Source of the DNA: Lachnospiraceae bacterium
Lineage (GTDB): Bacteria; Bacillota; Clostridia; Lachnospirales; Lachnospiraceae
Length of the DNA stretch: 43,598 nt
Assembly: GCA_017551165.1 (NCBI GenBank)
Contig: JAFZMO010000086.1
Span: 1-43,598 of the forward strand
Direction of reading: 5' to 3'
The position numbers were made by a program, and so were the translations under genes. Shown here one piece after another: positions 8,333-15,435 of this stretch; positions within the stretch are counted from its first letter, which is position 1, and each line of letters starts with the position of its first letter. The notes under the pieces were generated by a model, which was given only the letters and a program-made list of their open reading frames with translations, ran no database searches and was not told the origin of the DNA.

Positions 8333-10306
8333 ATGATACTTACAGTTTCCAACATCGATAAAGCGTTCGGCGAAAACGTGGTTCTGTCCGGCGTCTCCTT
8401 CCTTGTGAACGAACACGAGAAGGTGGCGCTGATCGGTCGTAACGGCGCCGGCAAATCGACTCTCTTCAAGATCATCATGGGCGAACTTTCGGCTGACGCA
8501 GGTACCGTGACGCTCGCCAAGGACGCGCGCATCGGCTATCTCTCGCAGCATCAGGATCTCACCGGTGACGCCACCGTCTATGAGGAAGTCAACGCGGTGA
8601 AAGCTCACGTCTGGGACCTGGAAGCGCGCATGCGTACTCTCGAGGAAAATATGAAACACGCCGAGGGCGATGCTCTCGACGCGATGTACCGCGAGTACGC
8701 TTCCGTCTCACAGGAGTTTGAGCGCCTTGACGGCTATGCCGCACACTCCGAAGTCATCGGCGTACTGCGCGGTCTCGGCTTCGACGAGTCCTCCTGGGAC
8801 AAGCGCACCAATGTTCTCTCCGGAGGCCAGAAGACGCGCGTTGCTCTCGCGAAGCTACTTCTGGAGGCACCGGACATCATCCTCCTCGATGAGCCTACGA
8901 ACCACCTCGACCTGAACAGTGTCGCGTGGCTTGAGACATTTCTCGCAAACTACAAAGGGGCCGTGCTGATCGTATCGCATGACCGCTATTTTCTAAATAA
9001 GATCGTCACTCACGTGGTGGAGATCGACCACAACAAGTCGATGGATTTCCCCGGCAACTATGATGCCTTCGCCGAGAAGAAGGCAATGGTCCGCGAGGCA
9101 CAGCGCCGCGCGTACGAGAAGCAACAGGCGGAGATCCACCATCAGGAGGAGGTCATCGCCAAGCTTCGCTCTTTCGGCCGTGAGAAACAGATCAAGCGCG
9201 CCGAGAGCCGCGTGAAGATGCTCGACAAGATGGAGCGCCTCGACAGACCGGTCGAGGAGGAACGCGGCATGACGATCAAGCTGTCACCCCGCTTCACGAG
9301 CGGCAACGACGTATTGACTCTCACCGGCCTTGCGAAGAGTTACGACACTCAAACGCTGTTCACGAACATTTCCCTTTTGGTCAAACGCGGCGAGAAGGTT
9401 GCTCTGCTCGGTGACAACGGAACCGGCAAGACAACGCTTCTCAAGATCATCCGCGGTCTCGTCACTCCGGATGCCGGCGAGGTCCGCTACGGCGCCCGCG
9501 TGAACGTCGGCTACTACGATCAGGAGCAGCACAACTTCACGGAGACCAACACGCTCTTCCAGGAGATCTCCGACGCCTATCCGTCGATGACGAACACCGA
9601 GGTCCGCAACACGCTGGCAGCTTTCTGCTTCACCGGCGATGATGTGTTCGCGCCCGTCTCCACCCTAAGCGGCGGTGAGCGCGGCCGTCTCTCGCTTGCC
9701 AAGTTGATGCTCAGCGAGGCAAACTTCCTTCTTCTCGACGAGCCGACCAACCACCTGGATATTCTCGGCCGCGAGATCCTCGAGGACGCCATTCGCGCCT
9801 ACGAAGGTACCGTTTTCTACGTCTCGCACGACCGTTATTTCGTAAACCGCACAGCGACCAGAGTTCTGGAGCTCACCCGCGGCGCGATTCTCTCCTACGA
9901 GGGCAACTACGACGATTATCTCGCATTCAAGGAGCGCAAGGAGGCCGCCGTGTTCGGCGCACCGGTTTCCGGCGGGAACAACAGCTACGCCACCTCAATA
10001 CTCACTCCTGTCGGCAACGCTGTCGCCAAGTCGTCTGCGCCTTCCGCCGCTTCAACGGAAAATAAATCCGACTGGCTCGAACAGAAGGAACTGCAGGCAC
10101 AGCAGCGCAAGCTGAAAAACCGAATCTCCTCTCTGGAAACCGAGATTGAAAAGCTGGAGACACGCATCGCGGAGATTGATGAACTCATGGTATCTCCTGA
10201 GATCTGTACGAACTCACTCAGACTCAACGAGCTCACGACAGAGCGAAATGAAGCTGAGGAGAAACTGCTGGAAGCGATGACCGAGTGGGAAGAGATCACC
10301 GGCTAG
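8333..10306 (+). CDS. ABC-F family ribosome-associated ATPase
   Basis: 657 residues from the ATG at 8333 (GAGGT upstream); an upstream TTG frame runs through the promoter and is rejected. It has two ABC cassettes in one soluble chain and no membrane segment. Cassette 1: Walker A GRNGAGKST at 35-43, signature LSGGQKTR at 162-169, Walker B IILLDE at 182-187. Cassette 2: Walker A GDNGTGKTT, signature LSGGERGR, Walker B FLLLDE. A charged helical linker of about 80 residues (EAQRRAYEKQQAEIHHQEEVIAKLRS...) joins them, and a C-terminal coiled coil (about 590-650) follows a Ser/Ala-rich hinge. This layout fits YkpA/Uup/YfmR-like translation factors acting at the ribosomal E site. Without a leader attenuator, a drug-inducible resistance protein is less likely. 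Confidence 0.9.
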   Translation: MILTVSNIDKAFGENVVLSGVSFLVNEHEKVALIGRNGAGKSTLFKIIMGELSADAGTVTLAKDARIGYLSQHQDLTGDATVYEEVNAVKAHVWDLEARMRTLEENMKHAEGDALDAMYREYASVSQEFERLDGYAAHSEVIGVLRGLGFDESSWDKRTNVLSGGQKTRVALAKLLLEAPDIILLDEPTNHLDLNSVAWLETFLANYKGAVLIVSHDRYFLNKIVTHVVEIDHNKSMDFPGNYDAFAEKKAMVREAQRRAYEKQQAEIHHQEEVIAKLRSFGREKQIKRAESRVKMLDKMERLDRPVEEERGMTIKLSPRFTSGNDVLTLTGLAKSYDTQTLFTNISLLVKRGEKVALLGDNGTGKTTLLKIIRGLVTPDAGEVRYGARVNVGYYDQEQHNFTETNTLFQEISDAYPSMTNTEVRNTLAAFCFTGDDVFAPVSTLSGGERGRLSLAKLMLSEANFLLLDEPTNHLDILGREILEDAIRAYEGTVFYVSHDRYFVNRTATRVLELTRGAILSYEGNYDDYLAFKERKEAAVFGAPVSGGNNSYATSILTPVGNAVAKSSAPSAASTENKSDWLEQKELQAQQRKLKNRISSLETEIEKLETRIAEIDELMVSPEICTNSLRLNELTTERNEAEEKLLEAMTEWEEITG

Positions 10307-10343
10307 AATGCTTGCCTGAGTGATCATAAATGAATTCAACAAC

Positions 10344-10387
10344 AAAAAGCGGCGATGCACTCTTCGGAATGCATCGCCCTGTTATTT
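10344..10387. terminator. Bidirectional terminator between the ABC-F gene and gntR
   Basis: GGCGATGCA and TGCATCGCC form a perfect 9-bp stem capped by a TTCG loop. AAAAAG on the left gives a CTTTTT tail on the minus strand for gntR; the plus-strand tail GTTATTT is weaker. Confidence 0.8.
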
Positions 10388-10426
10388 CACAACTGTTCTG
10401 TTCACAAGAAACTCTCTTGTCTTCGA

Positions 10427-11098
10427 TCAGACAAGCTTGTGGTTATTTATGTTATAAATCGTCTGAATGATGTGCTCGTGCGCCAATTTCTCTGCATTGT
10501 CGGCGTCGCGGTTTCGGATCGCTTCGAGGATCGCGCTGTGCTCCGCGTTGGAGTTCTCAGCTCTCGCCGGGTCGGACAGCGTTATTTTCCGAATGCTGTG
10601 CACATATTGATGGTAATCGCGAAGCAGATGGCCGAGAATACGGCTGCCGCTCGCTGCGTACAGCAGCTCGTGGAACTTCGTGTCAAGCTCTACGATCTGC
10701 TCAAAATGCTTCTTCTTTACGTGGAACTCCGAGAGGTAAATGACCTCCTCGATCGCGTCGATCTGCTCCTGCGTGATGTTCTCACACGCCCAGCGTGCGC
10801 ACAGGCCTTCGAGGTAGGAACGGATCATGTAGATGTCATGGGCGTCCTTGCTGCTGATTCCTGCTACGTATGCTCCCTTGTTCGGGATGATCTTCACGAG
10901 ACCTTCGAGTTCGAGCTGACGAAGTGCCTCGCGCACGGGCGTTCTCGAAACGCCGAGCTCCTGCCCGATCGTGATCTCCTTGAGCTCCTCGTTCTCCGTG
11001 TATTTGCCGGAAAGTATGTCCTCGCGGATCTTGGTGAACACCATGCCGCGCAACGAATACTTGTCCGTTGACTCCTGACTGAATACCTTATCGTCCAT
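10427..11098 (-). CDS. GntR-family transcriptional regulator, FadR/FCD subfamily
   Basis: 223 residues from the ATG at 11098; the frame extends to 11221 but that part contains the promoter. The N-terminal winged helix (about residues 10-75, with VFTKIREDILSGKYTENEELKE, IGQELGVSRTPVREALRQLELEGLVKIIPNKGAYVAG) is classic GntR. The C-terminal helical FCD domain (about 85-215) carries the Asp and His residues that normally bind a metal and small carboxylate effector (DTKFHELLYAASG, HSAILEAI, AHEHI). The effector is unknown. It is transcribed alone and its terminator is shared with the ABC-F gene. A GTATAC palindrome overlaps its -10 box, so autorepression is likely. The adjacent D-2-hydroxyacid dehydrogenase could be a metabolic partner, but that is a guess. 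Confidence 0.92.
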   Translation of the reverse strand: MDDKVFSQESTDKYSLRGMVFTKIREDILSGKYTENEELKEITIGQELGVSRTPVREALRQLELEGLVKIIPNKGAYVAGISSKDAHDIYMIRSYLEGLCARWACENITQEQIDAIEEVIYLSEFHVKKKHFEQIVELDTKFHELLYAASGSRILGHLLRDYHQYVHSIRKITLSDPARAENSNAEHSAILEAIRNRDADNAEKLAHEHIIQTIYNINNHKLV

Positions 11099-11123
11099 TC
11101 CTGCCAACCGGCTCCTCTCTTCG

Positions 11124-11131
11124 TGTATACA
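11124..11131. promoter_or_regulatory. TGTATACA palindrome in the gntR leader (possible operator)
   Basis: An 8-bp perfect palindrome identical to the one overlapping the -10 box at 11189-11196, 65 bases away. Short GTATAC-centred palindromes are typical targets of FCD-type GntR proteins. Confidence 0.5.
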
Positions 11132-11133
11132 TT

Positions 11134-11149
11134 TTCCGACCGGTCGGAA
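11134..11149. repeat. 16-bp perfect palindrome in the gntR leader
   Basis: TTCCGACCGGTCGGAA reads identically on both strands. It sits in the untranslated leader between promoter and start codon, next to a CATTTTCCG word (11130-11138). It could be a protein-binding site rather than a hairpin, as it has no loop. Confidence 0.7.
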
Positions 11150-11186
11150 CGCATCCCGCTCCGCACCGATACTTTGCACATGTACT

Positions 11187-11214
11187 ATTGTATACACTTC
11201 ACTCAAAATGTCAA
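11187..11214 (-). promoter_or_regulatory. gntR promoter with operator TGTATACA over the -10
   Basis: On the minus strand TTGACA (11209-11214), 16 bases, TACAAT (11187-11192). The palindrome TGTATACA at 11189-11196 covers the -10, so a bound dimer would block RNA polymerase. The -35 directly abuts the 27-bp repeat starting at 11215. Confidence 0.75.
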
Positions 11215-11241
11215 GTGACACGGAGACGGTTCTTTTGTCAC
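11215..11241. repeat. 27-bp repeat, copy A (left inverted copy)
   Basis: It begins GTGACA, ends TGTCAC and has the core GACGGTTCT. It matches copy B (12242-12268) in opposite orientation at 24 of 27 positions. The core resembles a short palindromic repeat I recall as widespread in Clostridia (GGGGACGGTTCT...TGTCAC type) and often linked to IS200-like/REP transposases; I could not check this. It starts seven bases after the lipoprotein stop. Confidence 0.8.
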
Positions 11242-11248
11242 GTTTCGC

Positions 11249-12217
11249 CTATTCCGTTTCAAGTTCCCCTCTCCTGAGCTTATCGCCGTCCTCGTAATAG
11301 TACTTAACCTCCTGTGTTATGTACTCCGGCTCCTTTCCTTCCTCCGTAAAATCCGGTAGGCGATCCTTGGTGATGGAAACGTAGTCTCTCCGAACGGGAA
11401 CATCTTTAAAAAACCTGCTTTGATCATAAGCGAACGTCCATTTCCAGCGGCGGTCCTGATTATAGATCTTGAAGCCGTTTTGGAAAATTTCATTGTTGTT
11501 GAGGTACCACAGCAGGCACAAAGCCGGCGTTGTCTGCTCTTCCGTCGGCTCGTACAGAAGGATCCGGAAATTCTCAAGCATATTCATGTCCATCATGACA
11601 ACTTCAAAACCGCCGATACGGAAATCACCTTTTGTCAGAAGATAACTGCTGTCCCCCTCCAGCGCCTGTGCCGCCTCGTAAGGGTACATGTTCTCAAGCC
11701 AGCCTTCATCGTGACGGATCTTTATATTCACGTTCCCATTTAAATTCTCCGACCAATTCAGATAGGATGCGTTGTATTTCCATGCGAAACTGTTCACTTT
11801 GCTTTCGGATTGCTCATCTGCGGAACCGCGGAACAATTGATACATTGCCCACTCCCGCATGTGCTCCTTTATCTCATCACTTTTTTCATTGATAAAAAAC
11901 TGTCCGCTGTCCGCAAAATACACAAAATTGTATGTGACCTCTCCGCGCTTGATCGTTCCGCGAAACTCGTCTCCCAGTGCCCTTGTACTGAACTCACTGG
12001 GCTCCGACGGCATTTTCAAATCACTGACCACGGCCTCCGGATCATTTTCCGGGATCCACTTCTCGATAAACGCATTATACTTCGCAGTGTACTCGCTCCA
12101 CAGCTCCTTTTCCTTCACAACGACCGATTCCGGCTTGTTCTTGCAGCTGACGAGCATCATGCATGCCGCGATGCAAAACATAAGAACGAGCTTGCGATAC
12201 AACCTTCTCCTGTTCAT
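11249..12217 (-). CDS. Predicted lipoprotein, unknown function
   Basis: 322 residues from the ATG at 12217, preceded by GGGGGA. The N-terminus MNRRRLYRKLVLMFCIAACMMLVSC is a lipoprotein signal: positive n-region, hydrophobic core, lipobox LVSC with the modified Cys at about residue 25. The mature part is hydrophilic and rich in Glu, Tyr, Trp and Asn, with no repeat or recognised domain. It should be anchored on the outer face of the membrane. It follows the hydroxyacid dehydrogenase by 47 bases and may be co-transcribed with it. The gene is exactly bounded by two inverted 27-bp repeats (11215-11241, 12242-12268), which suggests it arrived as a unit. Mobility is inference; no transposase is present. 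Confidence 0.8.
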   Translation of the reverse strand: MNRRRLYRKLVLMFCIAACMMLVSCKNKPESVVVKEKELWSEYTAKYNAFIEKWIPENDPEAVVSDLKMPSEPSEFSTRALGDEFRGTIKRGEVTYNFVYFADSGQFFINEKSDEIKEHMREWAMYQLFRGSADEQSESKVNSFAWKYNASYLNWSENLNGNVNIKIRHDEGWLENMYPYEAAQALEGDSSYLLTKGDFRIGGFEVVMMDMNMLENFRILLYEPTEEQTTPALCLLWYLNNNEIFQNGFKIYNQDRRWKWTFAYDQSRFFKDVPVRRDYVSITKDRLPDFTEEGKEPEYITQEVKYYYEDGDKLRRGELETE

Positions 12218-12241
12218 AGTATCCCCCGATTTTCCAAACAT

Positions 12242-12268
12242 GTGACAACAGAACCGTCCCCCTGTCAC
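12242..12268. repeat. 27-bp repeat, copy B (right inverted copy)
   Basis: It begins GTGACA, ends TGTCAC and has the core GAACCGTCCCCC; it is the reverse complement of copy A with three differences. It overlaps the end of the hydroxyacid dehydrogenase gene: the TGA stop (12265-12267) is part of the repeat's own terminal GTGACA on the minus strand. Confidence 0.8.
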
Positions 12269-13233
12269 CTCACGACATTGCGGCTTTCTCCCGCGAGAAA
12301 TGCGCGTACGTTCGCTACGGTTTCGTCGACGCAGCGGCTGCGCGCCTCCACAGTGGCCCAGGCGATGTGCGGCGTGATCACGAGCTTCGTGGAGTCCTGA
12401 ATTGCAAGCAACGGGTTCTTCGGATCCATTGGCTCCTTCACAAGCACGTCGAGTCCGGCGCCGCCGATCTCGTCATTTTGCAACGCCCATGCGAGCGCAT
12501 CCTCGTCCACGATCGGTCCGCGACCGAGGTTGAGCAAGATCGCGTCCTTCTTCATCGCGGTAAGCTGCTCACGGCTGATCAGTTTCTCCGTCGCCGGAGT
12601 CAGTGGGCAATGGATGGAGACGATGTCGGATTCCGCAAGAAGCTCCGTAAGGCTTCTCTCCGGAAAACGGTCCGTGTGGTGTGCGCCGCTTGTGCTGTAG
12701 TACACAACCTTGCACCCGAACGCCTCGGCGATCTCACCGACCTTCGCGCCGATCGCGCCGAGCCCGATGATGCCCCACGTCTTGCCCGCAAGCTCATGGA
12801 ACGGCTTCGTAAAATGGCTGAACACATCGTTGACGGCGTATGCGCCGCTCTTCACGAACGAATCGTAGTACGCAAGCTTCTCGTACACATAGAACAACAG
12901 CGCAAACGTATGCTGTACCACGCTGTCCGTCGAGTACCCCTTCACGTTGCACACAGTGATGCCACGCGCGTTCGTGTACGCAAAATCAACATTGTTCGTG
13001 CCCGTTGCGGTCAGGCAGATCAGCTTCAGGTTCTTCGCGCCGTCAAGCGTCTGCGCGTTCATCGTGATCTTGTTTACTATGATGATATCCGCATCCTTGA
13101 TGCGCTCCGCGTTGGCTTCGGGGTCCGAAAGCGGATAGCAAACCACCTCACCGAACTCCTCCAATCCATCCAGTGTCACATCCGAACCAAGCGTATTCCG
13201 CTCCATGACAACGATCTTCAATCGCTCTTCCAT
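12265..13233 (-). CDS. D-2-hydroxyacid dehydrogenase (NAD-dependent), HprA-like
   Basis: 322 residues, usual length. It reduces a 2-keto acid or oxidises a D-2-hydroxy acid; close relatives act on hydroxypyruvate/glycerate. The Rossmann motif is KTWGIIGLGAIGAKVGEIAEAFGCKVVYYST. The catalytic set is visible as Arg in LTATGTNNVD..ARGITV context, Glu in the KEPMDPKNPLL region, and His in VITPHIAWAT; the LNLGRGPIVDEDALAWAL segment is typical. The start has GAGGGG upstream. It is the second gene after the zinc-ribbon gene (32-base gap). Its stop codon lies inside a 27-bp repeat, so the last residues (ESRNVVR) may have been altered by that insertion. Confidence 0.9.
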   Translation of the reverse strand: MEERLKIVVMERNTLGSDVTLDGLEEFGEVVCYPLSDPEANAERIKDADIIIVNKITMNAQTLDGAKNLKLICLTATGTNNVDFAYTNARGITVCNVKGYSTDSVVQHTFALLFYVYEKLAYYDSFVKSGAYAVNDVFSHFTKPFHELAGKTWGIIGLGAIGAKVGEIAEAFGCKVVYYSTSGAHHTDRFPERSLTELLAESDIVSIHCPLTPATEKLISREQLTAMKKDAILLNLGRGPIVDEDALAWALQNDEIGGAGLDVLVKEPMDPKNPLLAIQDSTKLVITPHIAWATVEARSRCVDETVANVRAFLAGESRNVVR

Positions 13234-13265
13234 ATTGCCCCTCTTTTCTCACCGAAGAGAGCATC

Positions 13266-14708
13266 CTACACATAGATGCATATTTTGATCCAATAACCAT
13301 CGATCTCTTTCTTCGGTTCCGTCTCTTTCACCTTCTGCGGGAACTCCGAATTTAAATTCGTAAACCAGGCGATCCGTGCTACCCTTGTGTAGTTCTCCGT
13401 TATCTTGAAATCCTCTTTCGACTCTAGGAATTTCGCTGCGGAATCGCTCAGACCGATCGTCCCCATAACCTCGGTGAATCGCGCAAGATCCTCGTCTTTA
13501 AATACCGTCTCACGCGCAGGGATCTCGATATCCGAATACCCAAGCTCATTCCATGTGCCGCCGATGCAGTCGAACGCCTTAAAGTAATACGCTTTATATG
13601 TTTTCCCGTAGTGGTATGTGATCTTTCTGTAAATACCGATCACCGTTTTTCCGTCAAACTCGCGGAACAGGACCTCCGCGTCGCCTTCGTTGCCGATCGC
13701 AATCTCCCGGTAGATCAGCCTCTCGGAGATCTTCCGTACGCCTTCCGCATCCGAGCGAAACAACTCCGCCATCAGACCGGTCTCATGGTACGACGGATCC
13801 GCTTCGAAGGGTTTCTTGAAGCTGCGCAAAAGCAAAGCCTCGATCCACGTCCTGTCCGTATCGTCATTGGCCTTGGGCTGCGTGAATCGTCCCAGCCTGT
13901 ATGAGATGATCCCCTCGGTCATGCTGCTCTCGCTGTAGCTGAAGCTTTCCGGCCCGTCGGAAATGTAATGCACCTCGTAAACTGTGGGTTCGCATTTGCC
14001 GTACTGCGGGAACACCGTATTGTTGAGGTAATCTTGCAGTCTCTTCGCATAATTCGGAAAATGTTTATCGTACTCCCCGTAGAAAAGCGCATCCCAGCTT
14101 ACTCTCGCAACACCGAAGCCGTCCGGCCATGCCATATAGCCACCGGCACTGATCTTTCTTCCGTTACCGTCCCGAAAGCTGAAAGAAAAGCTGTCTCCGT
14201 CCATCACGCCCTCTGCATGACCGTTAAAGCCATCCCAGTCGTCAGCATTACTTGCGTTTAGGATCATCTCCAGATGATCCGCGAATTCGTTGCTCACTTC
14301 AAACACCGGGGCATCCTTAAGATCGACTCCGCTCAGGCGAACCTGTGCGTACGTCTTCGTCTTATCATCGTTCTTCCAAGCACGGTATGTCACGCCGGAG
14401 CGGAACATCATGCCGCTGGTGGAATACTCAAAGCTCCAGACGGAGTTTATTTTCCTCATCGCCTCATCGAACCCTACCGTCACCTTGCCGTTCATGATGT
14501 CTTGCATCCCCAACATCCCCAACATTCCGAACGGGGGTACGCCGGGAAACTCCGGCGACTGCGAAGGCGTCGGAACGGTGTCAGATGTTACACGCCGGTC
14601 CATCTCCTTCGGATCTTCATTCGAAACGTTCCCCTCGAGCCGGCTGCCGCACTCCGGGCAAAACTTCGAGGTTCCTTCAAGCTTATAGCCGCATGTTAAA
14701 CAATACAT
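13266..14708 (-). CDS. Zinc-ribbon domain protein of unknown function
   Basis: 480 residues. The N-terminus MYCLTCGYKLEGTSKFCPECGSRLEG is a CxxC...CxxC zinc ribbon. A Pro/Ser-rich hinge (about 30-60) is followed by a long region without recognised domain, rich in Trp, Tyr and Phe in beta-strand-like patterns (SVWSFEYSTSGMMFRSGVTYRAWKNDDKTKTYAQVRLSG). No membrane helix is visible, so it is probably cytosolic. It appears to be the first gene of a unit with the hydroxyacid dehydrogenase and the lipoprotein, with a promoter at 14744-14772. Many Clostridia carry such ribbon-plus-unknown proteins; I can give no function. Confidence 0.75.
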   Translation of the reverse strand: MYCLTCGYKLEGTSKFCPECGSRLEGNVSNEDPKEMDRRVTSDTVPTPSQSPEFPGVPPFGMLGMLGMQDIMNGKVTVGFDEAMRKINSVWSFEYSTSGMMFRSGVTYRAWKNDDKTKTYAQVRLSGVDLKDAPVFEVSNEFADHLEMILNASNADDWDGFNGHAEGVMDGDSFSFSFRDGNGRKISAGGYMAWPDGFGVARVSWDALFYGEYDKHFPNYAKRLQDYLNNTVFPQYGKCEPTVYEVHYISDGPESFSYSESSMTEGIISYRLGRFTQPKANDDTDRTWIEALLLRSFKKPFEADPSYHETGLMAELFRSDAEGVRKISERLIYREIAIGNEGDAEVLFREFDGKTVIGIYRKITYHYGKTYKAYYFKAFDCIGGTWNELGYSDIEIPARETVFKDEDLARFTEVMGTIGLSDSAAKFLESKEDFKITENYTRVARIAWFTNLNSEFPQKVKETEPKKEIDGYWIKICIYV

Positions 14709-14743
14709 AGTTTTCCTCTCTTCTCACGAACGTATTTTGATAT

Positions 14744-14772
14744 AGTTTACCACAAAACATATTCCGCGTAAA
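14744..14772 (-). promoter_or_regulatory. Probable promoter of the zinc-ribbon gene
   Basis: On the minus strand TTTACG (14767-14772), 17 bases, TAAACT (14744-14749). It is weaker than its neighbours. Confidence 0.5.
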
Positions 14773-14775
14773 CCG

Positions 14776-14804
14776 TTGCAATCCTCGTTGGCGTGGAGTA
14801 TACT
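14776..14804 (+). promoter_or_regulatory. Sigma-A promoter of luxS
   Basis: TTGCAA (14776-14781), 17 bases, TATACT (14799-14804), with the leader running to the ATG at 14851. It is back to back with the zinc-ribbon promoter. I see no SAM riboswitch in the short leader. Confidence 0.75.
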
Positions 14805-14850
14805 GTAAGGCGCTGAAACGATGCCAAAACTACCGCTCCAGGGAGGTATT

Positions 14851-15333
14851 ATGAAAACGATTGCCAGTTTCACCGTAGACCACACGAAGCTTCTGCCGGG
14901 CGTATATGTGTCCCGCAAGGACACCGCCGGCGACACCGTCGTTACCACATTTGATATCCGTATGACCGCTCCGAACAGAGAGCCTGTGATGAACACCGCG
15001 GAGATCCACACGATCGAGCATCTCGGTGCGACCTTCCTTCGCAATCATGCGGAATGGGCTGACAAGATTCTCTACTTCGGGCCGATGGGCTGCCGCACCG
15101 GCTTCTATCTTCTGCTCGCAGGCGATCACACGTCCCTTGAGATCCTTCCGCTGATGCGCGAGTGCTTCGCCTTCATCGCGGACTACACCGGCGAGATCCC
15201 GGGCGCTGCTCCCGAGCAGTGCGGCAACTATCTCGACCAGAATCTTCCGATGGCAAAATTCCTTGCAGGCAAGTTCTACGAGAATGTCCTTATGAAGTTC
15301 TCCGAGGAACACTATACCTACACGAATCTTTGA
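14851..15333 (+). CDS. luxS: S-ribosylhomocysteine lyase LuxS
   Basis: 160 residues from the ATG at 14851 (GGAGG upstream; the frame's earlier ATG at 14821 lacks one). It splits S-ribosylhomocysteine into homocysteine and DPD, the precursor of autoinducer-2, in the activated methyl cycle. The metal ligands are His53 and His57 in HTIEH and Cys124 in EQCGNYLDQN; the catalytic Cys81 lies in GPMGCRTGFY. All key residues are present. It is monocistronic: own promoter, and a terminator 45 bases after the stop. The pfs gene that makes its substrate is not in the window. Confidence 0.98.
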   Translation: MKTIASFTVDHTKLLPGVYVSRKDTAGDTVVTTFDIRMTAPNREPVMNTAEIHTIEHLGATFLRNHAEWADKILYFGPMGCRTGFYLLLAGDHTSLEILPLMRECFAFIADYTGEIPGAAPEQCGNYLDQNLPMAKFLAGKFYENVLMKFSEEHYTYTNL

Positions 15334-15378
15334 TCCGGTGATCGTATTCTTCCGACATACAATGCGGAAAATGAAAAC

Positions 15379-15417
15379 AGGCGCAACCACTCAATTGTGG
15401 ATGCGCCTTATTGTTTT
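15379..15417. terminator. Bidirectional terminator between luxS and leuS
   Basis: AGGCGCA-A-CCAC and GTGG-A-TGCGCCT pair around TCAATT, followed by TATTGTTTT on the plus strand and by CTGTTTTC on the minus strand. A CGGAAAATG word sits directly upstream at 15365-15373. Confidence 0.85.
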
Positions 15418-15435
15418 GCTTATGTTGCTGTTTGA

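Noticed and set aside
12242-12268. 27-bp repeat as a Ter macrodomain (matS-like) site because of GTGAC...GTCAC ends
   Set aside because: matS is a 13-bp site of enterobacteria; here the repeat is 27 bp with a conserved GACGGTTCT core and two inverted copies around a gene.
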